The translations under genes and the position numbers were made by a program. A model generated the notes under the pieces. The model had not been told where the DNA came from, did not search any database, and saw only the letters and a list, made by a program, of their open reading frames with translations. Of a DNA stretch of 64,000 nucleotides, positions 9,951 to 20,529 are shown in pieces; the first letter of the stretch is position 1, and the number at the start of each line of letters is the position of its first letter. This DNA is from Crocinitomicaceae bacterium (GTDB lineage: Bacteria; Bacteroidota; Bacteroidia; Flavobacteriales_D; Crocinitomicaceae), in assembly GCA_016719925.1 (NCBI GenBank), contig JADJYC010000008.1, positions 144,509 to 208,508 on the forward strand, given 5' to 3'.

Positions 9951-12667
9951 ATGGATAAATTGACGTATCTCGGAAATGGCGATGTAAATGCTATTGACGA
10001 TCTGTATCAGCAGTATTTAAAAAACCCTGAATCAGTTGACATTCAGTGGGCCCGTTTTTTTGAAGGGGTTGATTTTGTAAAAACAGATTTTTCATCGGGT
10101 GGAATTCCTGAGAACTTTCAGAAAGAGTTCAAGGTAATTAATCTGATCAATGCATACCGTTCACGCGGGCACCTTTTTACCAAAACAAATCCGGTGCGAG
10201 AGAGAAGAACATATACTCCTGATTTGTCCATTGAAAATTTTGGATTGGAGCAGGCAGATATGCAAACTGTTTTTCAGGCAGGAAATGAAGTGGGAATTGG
10301 TCCGGCTACCTTGACAGAAATTATTGATCACCTGAAAGAGACCTATTGCCAGTCAATCGGAATTGAATATGTCTACATGCGTGAACCAGACCGTATCCAA
10401 TGGTTTAAAGAAAAAATTGAATTGAAAAACCGTCCGAAATTTACTGCGGATGATAAAAAACGAATTTTTTCAAAACTGAATAATGCTACCGTATTTGAAC
10501 AGTTCCTGCATAAAAATATGTAGGTCAGAAAAGATTTTCACTGGAGGGTGGTGAATCGCTTATTCCAAGTCTGGACGCCATTGTTCAGCATGGAGCAAAA
10601 CTTGGCGTGAAAGAAGTAATAGTTGGTATGGCACACCGTGGCCGTTTGTCAACTCTGGTAAATATTTTTGAAAAAGAACACAAATCTGTTTTCACTGAAT
10701 TTGACGGAAAACATTTTGACAGTGATGAATCTTTCGACGGTGACGTGAAATATCACCTCGGCTATTCAACAGACATAAAATCACAGGATGGAAAAAGTGT
10801 ACACGTTACGCTTGCCCCAAATCCATCACACCTTGAAGCGGTTGCTCCGGCAGTTGAAGGAATCAGCCGCGCAAAATTAGATCAGTATCTGAAAGATGAA
10901 AATGCAATTATTCCGGTAATCATTCACGGAGATGCTGCTGTTGCCGGTCAGGGAATTGTGTATGAAGTAATTCAGATGGCTCAGCTTGATGGTTACCGTG
11001 TTGGAGGTACAATTCACATTGTTGTAAATAACCAGGTTGGATTTACAACCAATTATCTGGACGCACGTTCTTCAACTTATTGTACAGATGTTGCCAAAAC
11101 AACTTTGTGTCCGGTATTTCATGTGAATGGTGATGATATTGAAGCTGTTGTTCAAACTGTGAAAATTGCAGTGGAATACCGTCAGCATTTTAAAAGAGAT
11201 ATTTTTATTGATCTGCTGGGATACAGAAAATACGGGCACAATGAAGGTGACGAACCTAAATTTACACAGCCAAAATTGTACAAGGCTATTGCTGCTCACC
11301 CAACACCAAGAGAAATTTATCTGCAACAACTAATTGCAGAAGGTGTTTTGACCAATGAACAAGGACAGAAATACGAAGATGATCATCTGGCAAAACTTGA
11401 AAAAGCGTATGATGATTCACGTAAACTGGAAAAATCAGTTGTACTGAATTTTCTGGAAGATACCTGGAAGGGATTCCGTCACGGTAAAAAAGAAGATTTT
11501 GATCAATCTCCAATGACAGGGGTTGCTAAAGCCAAACTGATGGATCTTGGAATTAAACTTGCCACACTTCCAAAAGAAAATAAATATTTCCGCAAGATTG
11601 AAAAATTACTGGAAGACAGATTGCAGATGTTGAAAGCAGATGCTTTGGACTGGGGAATGGCAGAGATGATGGCTTATGCTTCTCTTTTGGTTGAAGGACA
11701 TCCGGTAAGAGTTTCAGGTCAGGATGTTGAGCGCGGAACTTTTTCACACCGACATGCGGTGGTGAAAACGGAAGATGATGAAAAAGAAATTACAACACTT
11801 AATCTGCTCGATAAAAAACAGGCACCGTTTCATATTTACAATTCGTTACTTTCTGAATATGGTGTTCTTGGATATGAATACGGCTACTCTCTTGCATGTC
11901 CAAACGGATTAACAATCTGGGAAGCACAATTCGGAGATTTTTTCAATGGTGCGCAGATTATGGTGGATCAGTTCATCACCGCCGGAGAAGATAAATGGTG
12001 GGTGCAGAGCGGACTGGTAATGCTTCTTCCACACGGGTATGAAGGACAAGGTGCAGAGCATTCAAGTGCCAGAATAGAACGATTTTTACAGCAATGCGCT
12101 GATTTGAATATTCAGGTTTGTAATACTTCAACACCAGGTAATCATTTTCACTTATTGAGAAGACAGATACACCGGGAATTCAGAAAACCATTAGTGGTAT
12201 TTTCTCCAAAAGCATTGCTTCGTCATCCAAAAGCAGTTTCCAAATTAGATGATCTTGCAAAAGGATCATTCCAGGAAGTTCTTGACGATGTGGTTTCATC
12301 AAAAACCAAAATAGATTCTGTTGTTCTATGTTCAGGAAAATTCTATTATGAAATGAAAGATGAAGCTGAAAAAAGAGGTGTAACCAATGCAGCGTTTATA
12401 AGATTGGAACAGCTTTATCCTTTACCGGAAAAACAACTGGAAAAAGTACTTTCAGAATATAAAAATGTGAAGCGTCTTATCTGGGCGCAGGAAGAACCGG
12501 AAAATATGGGAGCATGGACTTACATGGCTATGTCACTCAGAAAATACAATCTGGATTTTGCAGCCGGAAGACCAAGCGCGGCACCTGCAGCAGGTTCAAG
12601 TTCACTGCACAAAAAACGTCTGGCAGAATTGTATGACCGTTTGTTTACCAAAATTTCAGGAAAATAA
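9951..12667 (+). CDS. sucA: 2-oxoglutarate dehydrogenase E1 component (frameshifted)
   Basis: Thiamine-diphosphate-dependent decarboxylase subunit of the 2-oxoglutarate dehydrogenase complex in the TCA cycle. Repaired length is 905 aa, normal for E1o. N-terminal signature: YLGNGDVNAIDDLYQQYLKN and the RSRGHLFTKTNP segment. Core motifs: VGMAHRGRLSTLVN, APNPSHLEAV, HGDAAVAGQG, GDDIEAV, GYRKYGHNEGDEP, ERGTFSHRHAV and a C-terminal QEEPENMGAW. The frame breaks after residue ~189: a stop at 10521-10523 ends the first part, and the second reads on. Adding one A to the A5 run at 10512-10516 restores ...HKKYVGQKRFSLEGGESLIP... with no gap. Splitting into two genuine subunits is very unlikely, because the break interrupts a conserved stretch. 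sucB follows 30 nt downstream. Confidence 0.93.
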
Positions 12668-12697
12668 TTTTTGAATAAAACTTTAAAATAAATTGAG

Positions 12698-13968
12698 ATG
12701 TCAGTATTAGAAATGAAAGTTCCCTCGCCGGGAGAATCGATATCAGAAGTTGAAATTGCTACATGGTTAGTTAAAGACGGAGACTATGTAGAAAAAGATC
12801 AGGCTATTGCAGAAGTGGATTCAGATAAAGCAACTTTGGAGTTGCCTGCTGAAGCTTCAGGAATTATCACATTAAAAGCGGCTGAAGGCGACGCCGTGAA
12901 AGTAGGATCTATAGTTGCTCACATAGATACTTCTGCTGCCAAACCAGCCGGAGCTGGTAACGGTGCTGCAAAAAAATCTGAGAGCAAACCGGCAGTTGCA
13001 GAAAAACCTGCTGTAAAAGAAGAAGCCAAACCAAATCCAATGCCGGCAGAAACTAAAAAACCGGCTGAAACTTCATACGCAAGCGGACATCCTTCACCAT
13101 CTGCTAAAAAAATGATGGATGAAAACGGAGTAGCACATGTTAACGGAACCGGCAAAGGCGGTCGTGTTACCAAGCAAGATGTAATCAATGCAATGGCTGG
13201 CGGTTTCTCAACTGAATCAACAAATGGCTGGGGAGGAACAAGAAATCAGAACAGAGAAAAAATGTCCATGCTCAGAAGAAAAGTGGCTGAGCGTTTGGTT
13301 TCAGTAAAAAATGAAACCGCCATGCTTACTACTTTCAATGAAGTAGACATGAAACCAATCATGGATATCCGTGAGAAATACAAAAAACAATTTGCAGATC
13401 TGCATCAGGTGAATTTAGGATTTATGTCTTTCTTCACAAAAGCAGTGACTGAAGCATTACATATTTTCCCGGCTGTCAACGCACAGATAGATGACAAGGA
13501 AGTAATTTTCCATGACTATGCTGATATTGGAATTGCAGTTTCTTCTCCAAAAGGATTAATGGTACCCGTTGTGCGCAATGCTGAAAAAATGACTCTGGCA
13601 GAAATTGAAGCAGAAATAAAACGGCTTGCAATAAAAGCGCGTGAAGGAAAAATTACTCCGGACGATATGACCGGCGGAACTTTCACCATTACTAACGGAG
13701 GTGTTTTTGGTTCTATGTTGTCAACTCCAATTATCAATCCGCCGCAATCTGCAATTCTTGGAATGCATAATGTAGTTGAACGTCCGGTTGCAATTAACGG
13801 TAAAGTAGAAATCAGACCAATCATGTACGTTGCACTTTCTTACGATCACCGGATTATTGACGGAAAAGAGTCTGTTAGTTTCTTAGTGAAAGTAAAAGAA
13901 ATGCGGAGAATCCTGAGAGAATGATTTTCGGCGGAAAAGATCCTGTTCAGGTATTGCTTGGACTCTAA
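12698..13968 (+). CDS. sucB: Dihydrolipoyl succinyltransferase E2 (C-terminal frameshift)
   Basis: Core acyltransferase of the 2-oxoglutarate dehydrogenase complex. Domains in order: lipoyl domain (residues 1-77) with the lipoylated Lys44 in DSDKAT; an Ala/Pro/Lys-rich linker (~80-125); a peripheral-subunit-binding domain (~128-168) with PSPSAKKMMDENG; and the catalytic domain, with the active-site YDHRIIDG near the C-terminus. As written the frame stops at 13924 after MRRILRE. Restoring one base around 13904-13907 (ATGCGG) gives ENPERMIFGGKDPVQVLLGL and a stop at 13966-13968. The GGKDP...LLGL ending is what E2 proteins of this group have. Repaired length is about 423 aa. It lies in an operon with sucA; the E3 subunit is not in the window. 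Confidence 0.92.
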
Positions 13969-13994
13969 TTTTAATATCCCTTAAACCAAAAAAT

Positions 13995-14667
13995 ATGAAA
14001 ATCAAATTTGGAATTTTGTCACTGATTGCGGGAATTATTCTGGCATCATGTTCAACTGGTAATGACGTTGTAAGCGGACGTGGTATTCAAAAAAGAAAAT
14101 ACAATGACGGTTATTATATCAGCTGGAAAAATAACAACGGAAAATCAGAAACAGATAACAAAGAGTCTGTAAAAAATTCATCTGAAGAAAATCTTGCCGA
14201 AAACAAATCTGAAAATCTGAAAACGAATATTCAACCTGAAAATGAAAAAAGATTGTCTTATATAGTTGAAACAGGAAATGAAGATTTCATTTTGACTCAA
14301 GAAGAACTGAACACAGAAAATGAATCCAATGAAATTTCTTCTCCGCTTGTAGTCACAAAACCAGGTATCAGAGCAATGACTATCAAACCGGGACGTTTAC
14401 TGGAAACAGCAACAAACATTAAAAAAGTATCTGAAAAATTTTGGAGCGTCTGGAGATGTAATGCTCATATTGCTAGTTATTTTGTGTTTCATACTTCCTC
14501 CTCTTGCAGTATTTCTTTTTGAGGGAGCTAGCAGCAGATTCTGGATTGACCTGATTCTTTTCATAATCGGAATAGCCGTTGTAGGGTGGTTACTTAACGG
14601 TCTTTCTGGATTAGCATTACTTGTATCTGTTATTTTTGCTTTATTAATTGTATTGGGAGTAATTTAA
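13995..14667 (+). CDS. Lipoprotein fused to a YqaE/Pmp3-like membrane domain (frameshifted)
   Basis: The N-terminus is a lipoprotein signal with lipobox LASC (Cys19). A low-complexity Asn/Lys/Glu/Ser-rich stretch follows (~35-120). In a second frame comes a very hydrophobic tail with ILPPLAVFLFEG and SRFWIDLILFIIG, matching the Pmp3/YqaE (PF01679) pattern of two membrane helices. The two parts become one 223-aa protein if one T is dropped from TTTT at 14439-14442, giving EKFGASGDVMLIL. Similar lipoprotein-YqaE architectures occur in other Bacteroidota. Pmp3 proteins influence membrane potential and salt tolerance in yeast; the bacterial role is unclear. It follows sucB by 26 nt and ends at a strong terminator, so it may be the last gene of the suc transcript. 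Confidence 0.7.
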
Positions 14668-14683
14668 ATTCAAATCTCATTTT

Positions 14684-14721
14684 AAAAGCCGTTCTTACTT
14701 AGTTGCAAGGACGGCTTTTTT
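14684..14721. terminator. Bidirectional terminator between the suc/YqaE unit and dprA
   Basis: A 9-bp perfect stem (AAAAGCCGT at 14684-14692, ACGGCTTTT at 14711-14719) is followed by a T run on the plus strand and preceded by AAAA, giving a shorter T run on the minus strand. It sits between two convergent genes. Confidence 0.8.
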
Positions 14722-14723
14722 AT

Positions 14724-15815
14724 TTACAACAAACTGTATTTTTTTCCGGGAGCAACTCGCACAAGCCCTTTCAGTTCCAGATTAAAAAGATGCATAGACA
14801 ACATACCTGCAGACATTTCAGATAAAAAACTGATGGTATCAATTTCTGTTTCTCCTTTTTCTCTCAAAATACCAACAATTTTATCTTCTTCATCATTCAG
14901 TTCAGGAAAAAGCTGCGGCTGAATAACCGGATTTTTTTCTTTTTCTTCCCACCCCATTATTTTTACAAGATCAGCGGCACAAGTTATTAAATGTGCTTTG
15001 TCTTGCTGAATGAGCTGATTGCATCCTTTTGAATATTCCTGATCTATGTTACCGGGAAAAGCAAATACATCTCTGTTATAATCATTTGCCAGATTTGCAG
15101 TAATTAATGAACCTCCGGAAAGCGCACTTTCCATCACAATTGTTGCATCACACAATCTGGCAACAACTCTGTTTCTTTTTGGAAAATTGGAAGTATCTCC
15201 CGGACTTTTGCTGATAAATTCTGTAACCAATCCACCGTTTTCAAGCATTAATTTTGCTGTTGATTTATGCGCAGCCGGATAAATCAGATCCAAGCCATGT
15301 CCTAAAACAGCAAGCGTAGATAAATTATTATTCAATGCCGCTTTATGCGCCTCAATGTCTATTCCGTAAGCCAAACCACTTACCACCTGAATTTCATATT
15401 CTGCCAGCTGAGCAATCAAATCACGGGTCAAATTTTTTCCATACGGTGTTGCTTTTCGCGTTCCAACAATTGCAATATTTCGTTGATTGAAATTCACGTT
15501 GCCTTTGGTAAAAAGCACAAGCGGACCATCCTCACAGAATTTTAATTTATGCGGATAATTTTCATCCTGATAATAATAATACCCGATTTTGAATTTTTCA
15601 AGAAAAATCAATTCCTGCTCTGCTCTTAACAAACATTCTTTTTTGTTCAGTGATTTAATTGTTGCAGAACCAATACCAGGAATCAAACCCAGCAATCTGT
15701 CCTTTTCTTTAAAAACTTCTTCTGCATTTCCTGCATGAGCTACCAGCGCTTTTGCTTTTACCGGCCCCACATTATTGAGCAAACTCAATGCTATTTCATA
15801 GATCCTCTTCTCCAT
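14724..15815 (-). CDS. dprA: DNA-processing protein DprA (Smf)
   Basis: Loads RecA onto incoming single-stranded DNA during natural transformation and helps recombination. At 363 aa it has an N-terminal helix-hairpin-helix-like region (~15-60, VGPVKAKALVAHAGN), the central Rossmann-like DprA domain and a C-terminal winged-helix-like domain. The Rossmann-like domain carries IAIVGTRKATPYGK, VVSGLAYGIDIEAHKAAL, VLGHGLDLIYPAAH, FPKRNRVVARL and ALSGGSLITANLA. The open frame extends to 15998, but that part overlaps the rpoN start and looks like shadow sequence. I use ATG 15815 because MEKRIYEIALSLL begins the family fold and a complete promoter lies 9 nt upstream. Its presence suggests, but does not prove, competence. 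Confidence 0.93.
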   Translation of the reverse strand: MEKRIYEIALSLLNNVGPVKAKALVAHAGNAEEVFKEKDRLLGLIPGIGSATIKSLNKKECLLRAEQELIFLEKFKIGYYYYQDENYPHKLKFCEDGPLVLFTKGNVNFNQRNIAIVGTRKATPYGKNLTRDLIAQLAEYEIQVVSGLAYGIDIEAHKAALNNNLSTLAVLGHGLDLIYPAAHKSTAKLMLENGGLVTEFISKSPGDTSNFPKRNRVVARLCDATIVMESALSGGSLITANLANDYNRDVFAFPGNIDQEYSKGCNQLIQQDKAHLITCAADLVKIMGWEEKEKNPVIQPQLFPELNDEEDKIVGILREKGETEIDTISFLSEMSAGMLSMHLFNLELKGLVRVAPGKKYSLL

Positions 15816-15824
15816 ATCCGGGGT

Positions 15825-15855
15825 CAAAATTAAACTGATTTTCGACACCTTCAAA
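15825..15855 (-). promoter_or_regulatory. dprA promoter (TTTG-N19-TAATTTTG)
   Basis: The minus strand has TTTG at 15855-15852, a 19-nt spacer and TAATTTTG at 15832-15825, close to the ideal Bacteroidota promoter. It is back-to-back with the rpoN promoter. Confidence 0.6.
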
Positions 15856-15857
15856 TT

Positions 15858-15890
15858 TTGCCTGAAAATTCTGGGAATTTTGTAAATTTG
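15858..15890 (+). promoter_or_regulatory. rpoN promoter (TTG-N22-TAAATTTG)
   Basis: TTG at 15858-15860, a 22-nt spacer, then TAAATTTG at 15883-15890; the rpoN ATG is 23 nt downstream. Only two bases separate its -33 element from that of the divergent dprA promoter. Confidence 0.6.
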
Positions 15891-15913
15891 AAACAGATCT
15901 GTGAAACGCTGAA

Positions 15914-17364
15914 ATGTTAAAACAAACCTTAAGTCAGAAACTGCTTCAGAAATTGTCGCCGCAGCAAATTCAGTTAATGAAGTTGCTTCAGGTTCCAACT
16001 ATGGAGTTAGATCAGCGTATCAAAGAAGAAATAGAAGAAAATCCGGCATTGGAAGAAGGCTCTGACGAAGATGATTCTTTTGAGAACGAAGATTACGAAG
16101 AGCGCGGTGAGTCTACTGAAGCGGAACGTGAGTTTGACATCAATGATTATCTGGATGATGACATGCCGCAGTATAAAACTTCAGTCAACAATACCAGCCG
16201 TGATGATGAAGACCGATCCATGCCTATTTCTGGCGGAGTTTCTTTTCAGGAAGTGTTATTGTCACAGCTTGGTCTGAGAAAATTAACTGCCAAAGAAAAA
16301 ACCATTGCAGAAACTATTATTGGGAATATTGACGAAGACGGATATCTGAGAAGAGAAATTGAAGCGATGGTAGATGATCTGGCCTTCACACAAAATATTC
16401 AATGTAATGAAGAAGAAATTGAAGATGTTCTTTTTTTAATTCAGGATTTTGAACCAGCCGGAGTTGGTGCGCGTGATCTGAGAGAATGTTTGTTGCTGCA
16501 ATTGGAAAGAAGACATCATGGCAATATTGCAGTTCACACAGCAAAAAAATTCTGGAAAAGTGTTTTGAGGAATTTACCAAAAAGCATTATGACAAAATCA
16601 TGGCAAAATTTGAGATTGAAGATGATGATCTCAAAGATGCGATTGATGTAATTGTTAAACTGAATCCAAAACCAGGGGGTTCCATTAAAGAAGTTACTGA
16701 CTCAAAAAATATTCAGCAGATTATTCCTGATTTTATTCTTACAGAAGATGAAGGAGAACTTCAGCTGACCTTGAATTCACGTAATGCACCTCAGCTGCGT
16801 GTTAGCAAATCGTATGAAGAAATGCTTCGTTCGTATGCTGAAGGAGCAAAAACATCCAAATCAGATAAAGAAGCAGTACAGTTTGTAAAACAAAAATTAG
16901 ATTCAGCAAAATGGTTTATTGATGCCATCTATCAGCGTCAGCAAACCTTGCTGCTTACCATGCAAACTATCATTGATTATCAGCGTGATTATTTTGTTTC
17001 AGGAGATGAGACACAATTAAAGCCGATGATTCTAAAAGATATTGCAGATATTGTGGGAATGGATATCTCAACCATATCACGTGTTGCAAACAGCAAATAC
17101 ATTCAAACCCCTTTTGGAATTTTATCACTCAAATTTTTCTTTTCAGAAGCTCTTTCTACTTCAAGCGGTGAAGAAGTTTCAACGCGTGAAGTGAAAAAAA
17201 TTCTTTCAGATGCCATTTCTGCCGAGACTAAAAAACGTCCGCTGACCGATCAGAAACTGACAGAAATACTCAAAGAAAAAGGATACAACATAGCGCGTCG
17301 CACGGTTGCCAAATACCGTGAACAGTTAAATATTCCGGTTGCCCGACTGAGAAAAGAATTATGA
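15914..17364 (+). CDS. rpoN: RNA polymerase sigma-54 factor RpoN (frameshifted)
   Basis: Alternative sigma factor that recognises -24/-12 promoters and needs AAA+ activators. Repaired length is 483 aa. The N-terminal Region I activator-binding domain is Gln/Leu-rich (LKQTLSQKLLQKLSPQQIQ). An acidic Region II linker (~50-95) is followed by the core-binding domain (~110-300). The C-terminal DNA-binding domain holds a helix-turn-helix and the RpoN box ARRTVAKYRE. The frame breaks near residue 210. Adding one A to the A7 run at 16543-16549 restores AVHTAKKILEKCFEEFTKKH, while as written the first frame ends at 16651. No sigma-54 activator is present in the window. Its stop overlaps the next gene's start by 4 nt (ATGA). 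Confidence 0.93.
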
Positions 17365-18038
17365 CCGAAACTTTTTTCAGGGCATTGTCCTACATTTTTC
17401 ATCCACTGTTAATGCCGTTAATGGCACTCTATTTTCTTCTTGAATTACCAACCATGCCAAACAGCCTTTATCTGTTTGATGCACTTTGTTTTTTTCCCGA
17501 GGAAGTTAAATTCAGATTATATCTGGTGATGGGCGTACTTACCTTTGTTGCTCCGCTGCTGAGTGTTCTGATCATGTACTGGAACAGAATGGTGACAAGC
17601 CTCCATATGGAAAAAAGAGAAGAACGTTTTTACCCGTATGTCATTGTTACTTTCTATTTTATACTTGCTTATTCTTTTCTGAGATATCAATGGCCTGAAA
17701 AATTACAGCATCCTGCATTGCTCAGTTTTTCTTTTGGAATGATTGTTATCAATGTCCTGCTGATTATTTTTAATTTCAGATATAAAGTAAGCGCCCATGC
17801 TGCGGCAATTTTTGGTGTTTGCGGATTACTGATTGCTTATAACCAGACACAACTTTCCCGCTTTGTGGAAATAGAACTGCCTAATCTGGGTTTCATTATT
17901 GTGTTTGTTGTAATCAGCGGATTGGTTGTTACCGGAAGACTGATATTAAAAGCACATTCGGTTGGTGAAGTATTAACTGGCATGTTTATTGGTTTTACAG
18001 TTATGTACACCTTTGTGAAATTTGGAATTTATTATTGA
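17361..18038 (+). CDS. PAP2-like integral membrane protein
   Basis: A 225-aa protein with about six hydrophobic helices. It resembles the PAP2/type 2 phosphatidic-acid phosphatase superfamily by its order of membrane spans and by two motif remnants. VSAHAAAIFG stands where PSGH is expected, and RLILKAHSVGEVLTG where the R-x5-H-x3-D motif is expected. The catalytic histidines and the Arg are present, but the Asp after the second His is Glu and the Pro of the first motif is missing, so enzymatic activity is uncertain. It overlaps rpoN by 4 nt and is followed immediately by the M48 protease, so the three are likely one transcript. A lipid- or undecaprenyl-phosphate phosphatase role is possible but not shown. 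Confidence 0.65.
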   Translation: MTETFFRALSYIFHPLLMPLMALYFLLELPTMPNSLYLFDALCFFPEEVKFRLYLVMGVLTFVAPLLSVLIMYWNRMVTSLHMEKREERFYPYVIVTFYFILAYSFLRYQWPEKLQHPALLSFSFGMIVINVLLIIFNFRYKVSAHAAAIFGVCGLLIAYNQTQLSRFVEIELPNLGFIIVFVVISGLVVTGRLILKAHSVGEVLTGMFIGFTVMYTFVKFGIYY

Positions 18039-18043
18039 AATTT

Positions 18044-18850
18044 ATGAAAGCGTATTTGATTCTAACATCACTCATCAGTTCAGCCATATTAGTTGGATGC
18101 GGACTGGCAAAAGACGACAGCGAAGTGCCTGACGGCGGGTTTAATTTATTTACTGTGCAGCAGGATCGAGATCTTGGAATGCAGGTAGCCCAGGAGATTG
18201 AAAGTAATCCGGCAGAATATCCCATTCTTGATTCTGCATCTAACGTAAAGGCGTACAAATACATTTATGATATCCGTAATAAAATTCTGGCCACCGGAAA
18301 AGTGAAACACAAAAATGAATTTGCGTGGAGAATAAGAATCATTAATGATGAAAAAACACTGAATGCATTTTGTACACCGGGCGGTTACATTTATGTCTAT
18401 ACCGGAATTATAAAGTATCTCGACAATGAATCACAACTCGCAGGAGTAATGGGCCATGAAATGGGCCATGCTGATTTACGTCACTCAACAAGACAAATGA
18501 CAAAATTATTTGGTGTTCAGATTCTGATGAACGCAGCACTGGGTGATTCATCGGCAGTAGGACAAATTACAACAGCCCTGATTGGATTAAGTTTCAGCCG
18601 TGATCATGAAACAGAAGCTGACCGTATGTCTGTTGAATATCTCTGCCCTACTGACTGGCCGGCTGATGGTGCAGCAGGATTTTTTGAAAAGATTGAAGCA
18701 TCTGGTGGTGTAGGAGTTCCTGAATGGCTGAGTACACATCCAAGTCCTGAAAACAGAATCAATAACTATCACACCTGGGCAACCGAAAGCGGATGCGGTG
18801 GTTCAAATAAACATGAGTCAGAATATGACGCGTTCAAGCGATTATTCTGA
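18044..18850 (+). CDS. M48-family metalloprotease lipoprotein
   Basis: Periplasmic, membrane-anchored zinc protease of the BepA/LoiP (M48C) type, which in other bacteria handles misassembled outer-membrane proteins. 268 aa. The lipobox LVGC places the lipidated Cys at 19. The zinc motif HEMGH is at 138-142, with the third ligand Glu191 in HETEADRMS. The segment LNAFCTPGGYIYVYTG just before the active site is family-typical. An in-frame TTG at 18035 overlaps the previous gene, but ATG 18044 opens the signal peptide cleanly. The C-terminal STHPSPENRI motif, common in this family, is intact. It is the third gene of the rpoN unit. Confidence 0.9.
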   Translation: MKAYLILTSLISSAILVGCGLAKDDSEVPDGGFNLFTVQQDRDLGMQVAQEIESNPAEYPILDSASNVKAYKYIYDIRNKILATGKVKHKNEFAWRIRIINDEKTLNAFCTPGGYIYVYTGIIKYLDNESQLAGVMGHEMGHADLRHSTRQMTKLFGVQILMNAALGDSSAVGQITTALIGLSFSRDHETEADRMSVEYLCPTDWPADGAAGFFEKIEASGGVGVPEWLSTHPSPENRINNYHTWATESGCGGSNKHESEYDAFKRLF

Positions 18851-18860
18851 TAACTGAGAA

Positions 18861-19208
18861 TCAATAAGCGTATTCAATTTTTCTGGTCTTCAAATTCAGT
18901 TTGAATCGCTGATGTGTTTCCCAGTTATCATGATTCCAAACCAAATTTGGAAAATAAATACTGCTCTGCAAATGAATTATAACAGCATTTTCATCCGGTA
19001 TTTCCTGAATTAATTCAGCAGCCATCGAACCAGAAAATTTTTTATACTCCGGATCAATCAGATAATTTACAATAATCCGGTTGTCATTAAATACTATTTC
19101 AAAATCCAGACAATGTGTTGTATAAGAATAGCCATCCTGGTATTGTCCATGATCAGTGGCTCCTCCCATTTTAGTATTAGATGCACTATATTTTCCGGTG
19201 AAATCCAA
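18861..19208 (-). CDS. Small hypothetical protein downstream of lysC
   Basis: A 115-aa protein without signal peptide or membrane span and with no family that I recognise. It is rich in beta-prone and aromatic residues (GYSYTTHCLDFEIVFNDN, ELIQEIPDENAVIIHLQ, VWNHDNWETHQRFKL). The TTG at 19208 gives the longest reading; an internal ATG (MGGATDHGQ) 13 codons later is an alternative. It starts 9 nt after the lysC stop on the same strand and is therefore probably co-transcribed. Convergent with the M48 gene, 10 nt between stops. Confidence 0.55.
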   Translation of the reverse strand: MDFTGKYSASNTKMGGATDHGQYQDGYSYTTHCLDFEIVFNDNRIIVNYLIDPEYKKFSGSMAAELIQEIPDENAVIIHLQSSIYFPNLVWNHDNWETHQRFKLNLKTRKIEYAY

Positions 19209-19217
19209 GTCTGTTTC

Positions 19218-20506
19218 TCAGTTATTCGTGTCAACAGATACATCTTTCATCACAATTCTTGCGGTGTGTCTTGATTTTTGTTCCAGATAAATTTTCTTGT
19301 CTACCGTTACACGTTCAATGGTTGGCTGATCATAATGACGGATAGTCACCAATTCTAATCCTTCATTGTATTTAACAAAATACTGCCCCGTGAAGTGATC
19401 AAATATTTTTTTCAGATCTACTTTGTCACCATCCACACAAAATGAAAAACTCACGGCTGAATTTTGCATCAGGTGAATACGGATACTTTCTTTATTCAGA
19501 TAACTGAAAATTTCTTCCAAATTTTCTTCCACCACAAATGAAAAATCTTTTGGCGTAAGTGAAATTAAAACCTGATTCATTTTAAAAATGAAGGACGGAA
19601 TATTTGCGTCAAAATCAATAGACGCCTGAATAACGGAGCCTTTGGCATGCGGATCAATAAATGACTTTACATGCAGCGGAATATTTTTCTTTTTTAATGG
19701 CTGAATTGTTTTGGGGTGAATAACAGAGGCACCAAAATAAGCTAACTCAATCGCCTCACGGAAAGAAATTTTTTCCAGTAAAACAGTATTGTCAAAATAT
19801 TTTGGATCTGCATTCAACATCCCCGGAACATCTTTCCAGATTGTCACATCTTCTGCATTGAGACAATACGCAAGAATAGCAGCAGTAAAATCTGAACCTT
19901 CACGCCCAAGCGTAGTAGTCAATCCTTCTGGTGTGTGACCAATAAATCCTTGTGTAATGACACTTTGAGTACCTGAATTAAAGGCGTCATTAATTTGCTT
20001 GCTTACCAGTTCTTCTGTTTTTTCCCAATCGATATTAGCTTCTCTCCAGCGGTCAGTAGTTCGAATTACTTTGCGGGCATCCATCCACGCCGTTTTGAAA
20101 TTTTGAGAGACAAGAAATGCGGCCACAATTTTTGTTGAAATAACTTCACCCAAAGAAATGATCTGGTCATATTCAAAATTGTAATTATCACCGTGTGCTT
20201 GTGCACAGCGAGATTTCAATTCTTCAAAAATACGGTTTACTTCAGCCTCCGCTGCAGCTTTGTTGTCACCAAATAATTCAGCAATAATCTGCTGATGAAA
20301 CTTGTTTAAATCATCAATCAGCTGATTCGTTTTTCCATCACCATTCCAAAATGATTTCATAATTGCTTCAAGGGCATTTGTTGTTTTGCCCATAGCTGAA
20401 ATTACCACCACCAGTTTTCATTTTTAAACAGATCAATAATTCTGGCAACATTTTTTACTGCTGAGACATCTTTCACTGATGCACCTCCGAATTTGAAAAC
20501 ACGCAT
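19218..20506 (-). CDS. lysC: Aspartate kinase (N-terminal frameshift)
   Basis: Phosphorylates aspartate, the first step towards lysine, threonine, methionine and diaminopimelate for peptidoglycan. Repaired length is 429 aa. ATG 20506 opens MRVFKFGGASVKD, the nucleotide-binding start of aspartokinases. The catalytic domain continues with VVVISAMGKTTNAL and TTLGREGSDFTAA. The C-terminal third is the ACT regulatory region (FSFVVEENLEEIF and onward), so feedback control by amino acids is expected. It is monofunctional, with no homoserine dehydrogenase domain. The frame breaks after residue 30: one more base in the A4 run (plus-strand T run 20415-20418) gives KNEKLVVVISAMG. Without it the reading starts at an internal GTG at 20411. 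Confidence 0.92.
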
Positions 20507-20521
20507 TTCAATAATTTTGTA

Positions 20522-20529
20522 CAAAAGTA
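20522..20529 (-). promoter_or_regulatory. -7 box TACTTTTG of lysC
   Basis: A perfect TAnnTTTG on the minus strand, 15 nt before ATG 20506. It supports the longer, frame-repaired lysC start over the internal GTG. Confidence 0.5.

Noticed and set aside
9951..12667. sucA as two genuine separate subunit genes
   Set aside because: The break falls within a conserved E1 segment that becomes continuous on adding one A.
15816..15998. N-terminal extension of DprA
   Set aside because: It overlaps the rpoN promoter and start, has no family similarity, and a good promoter lies inside it.
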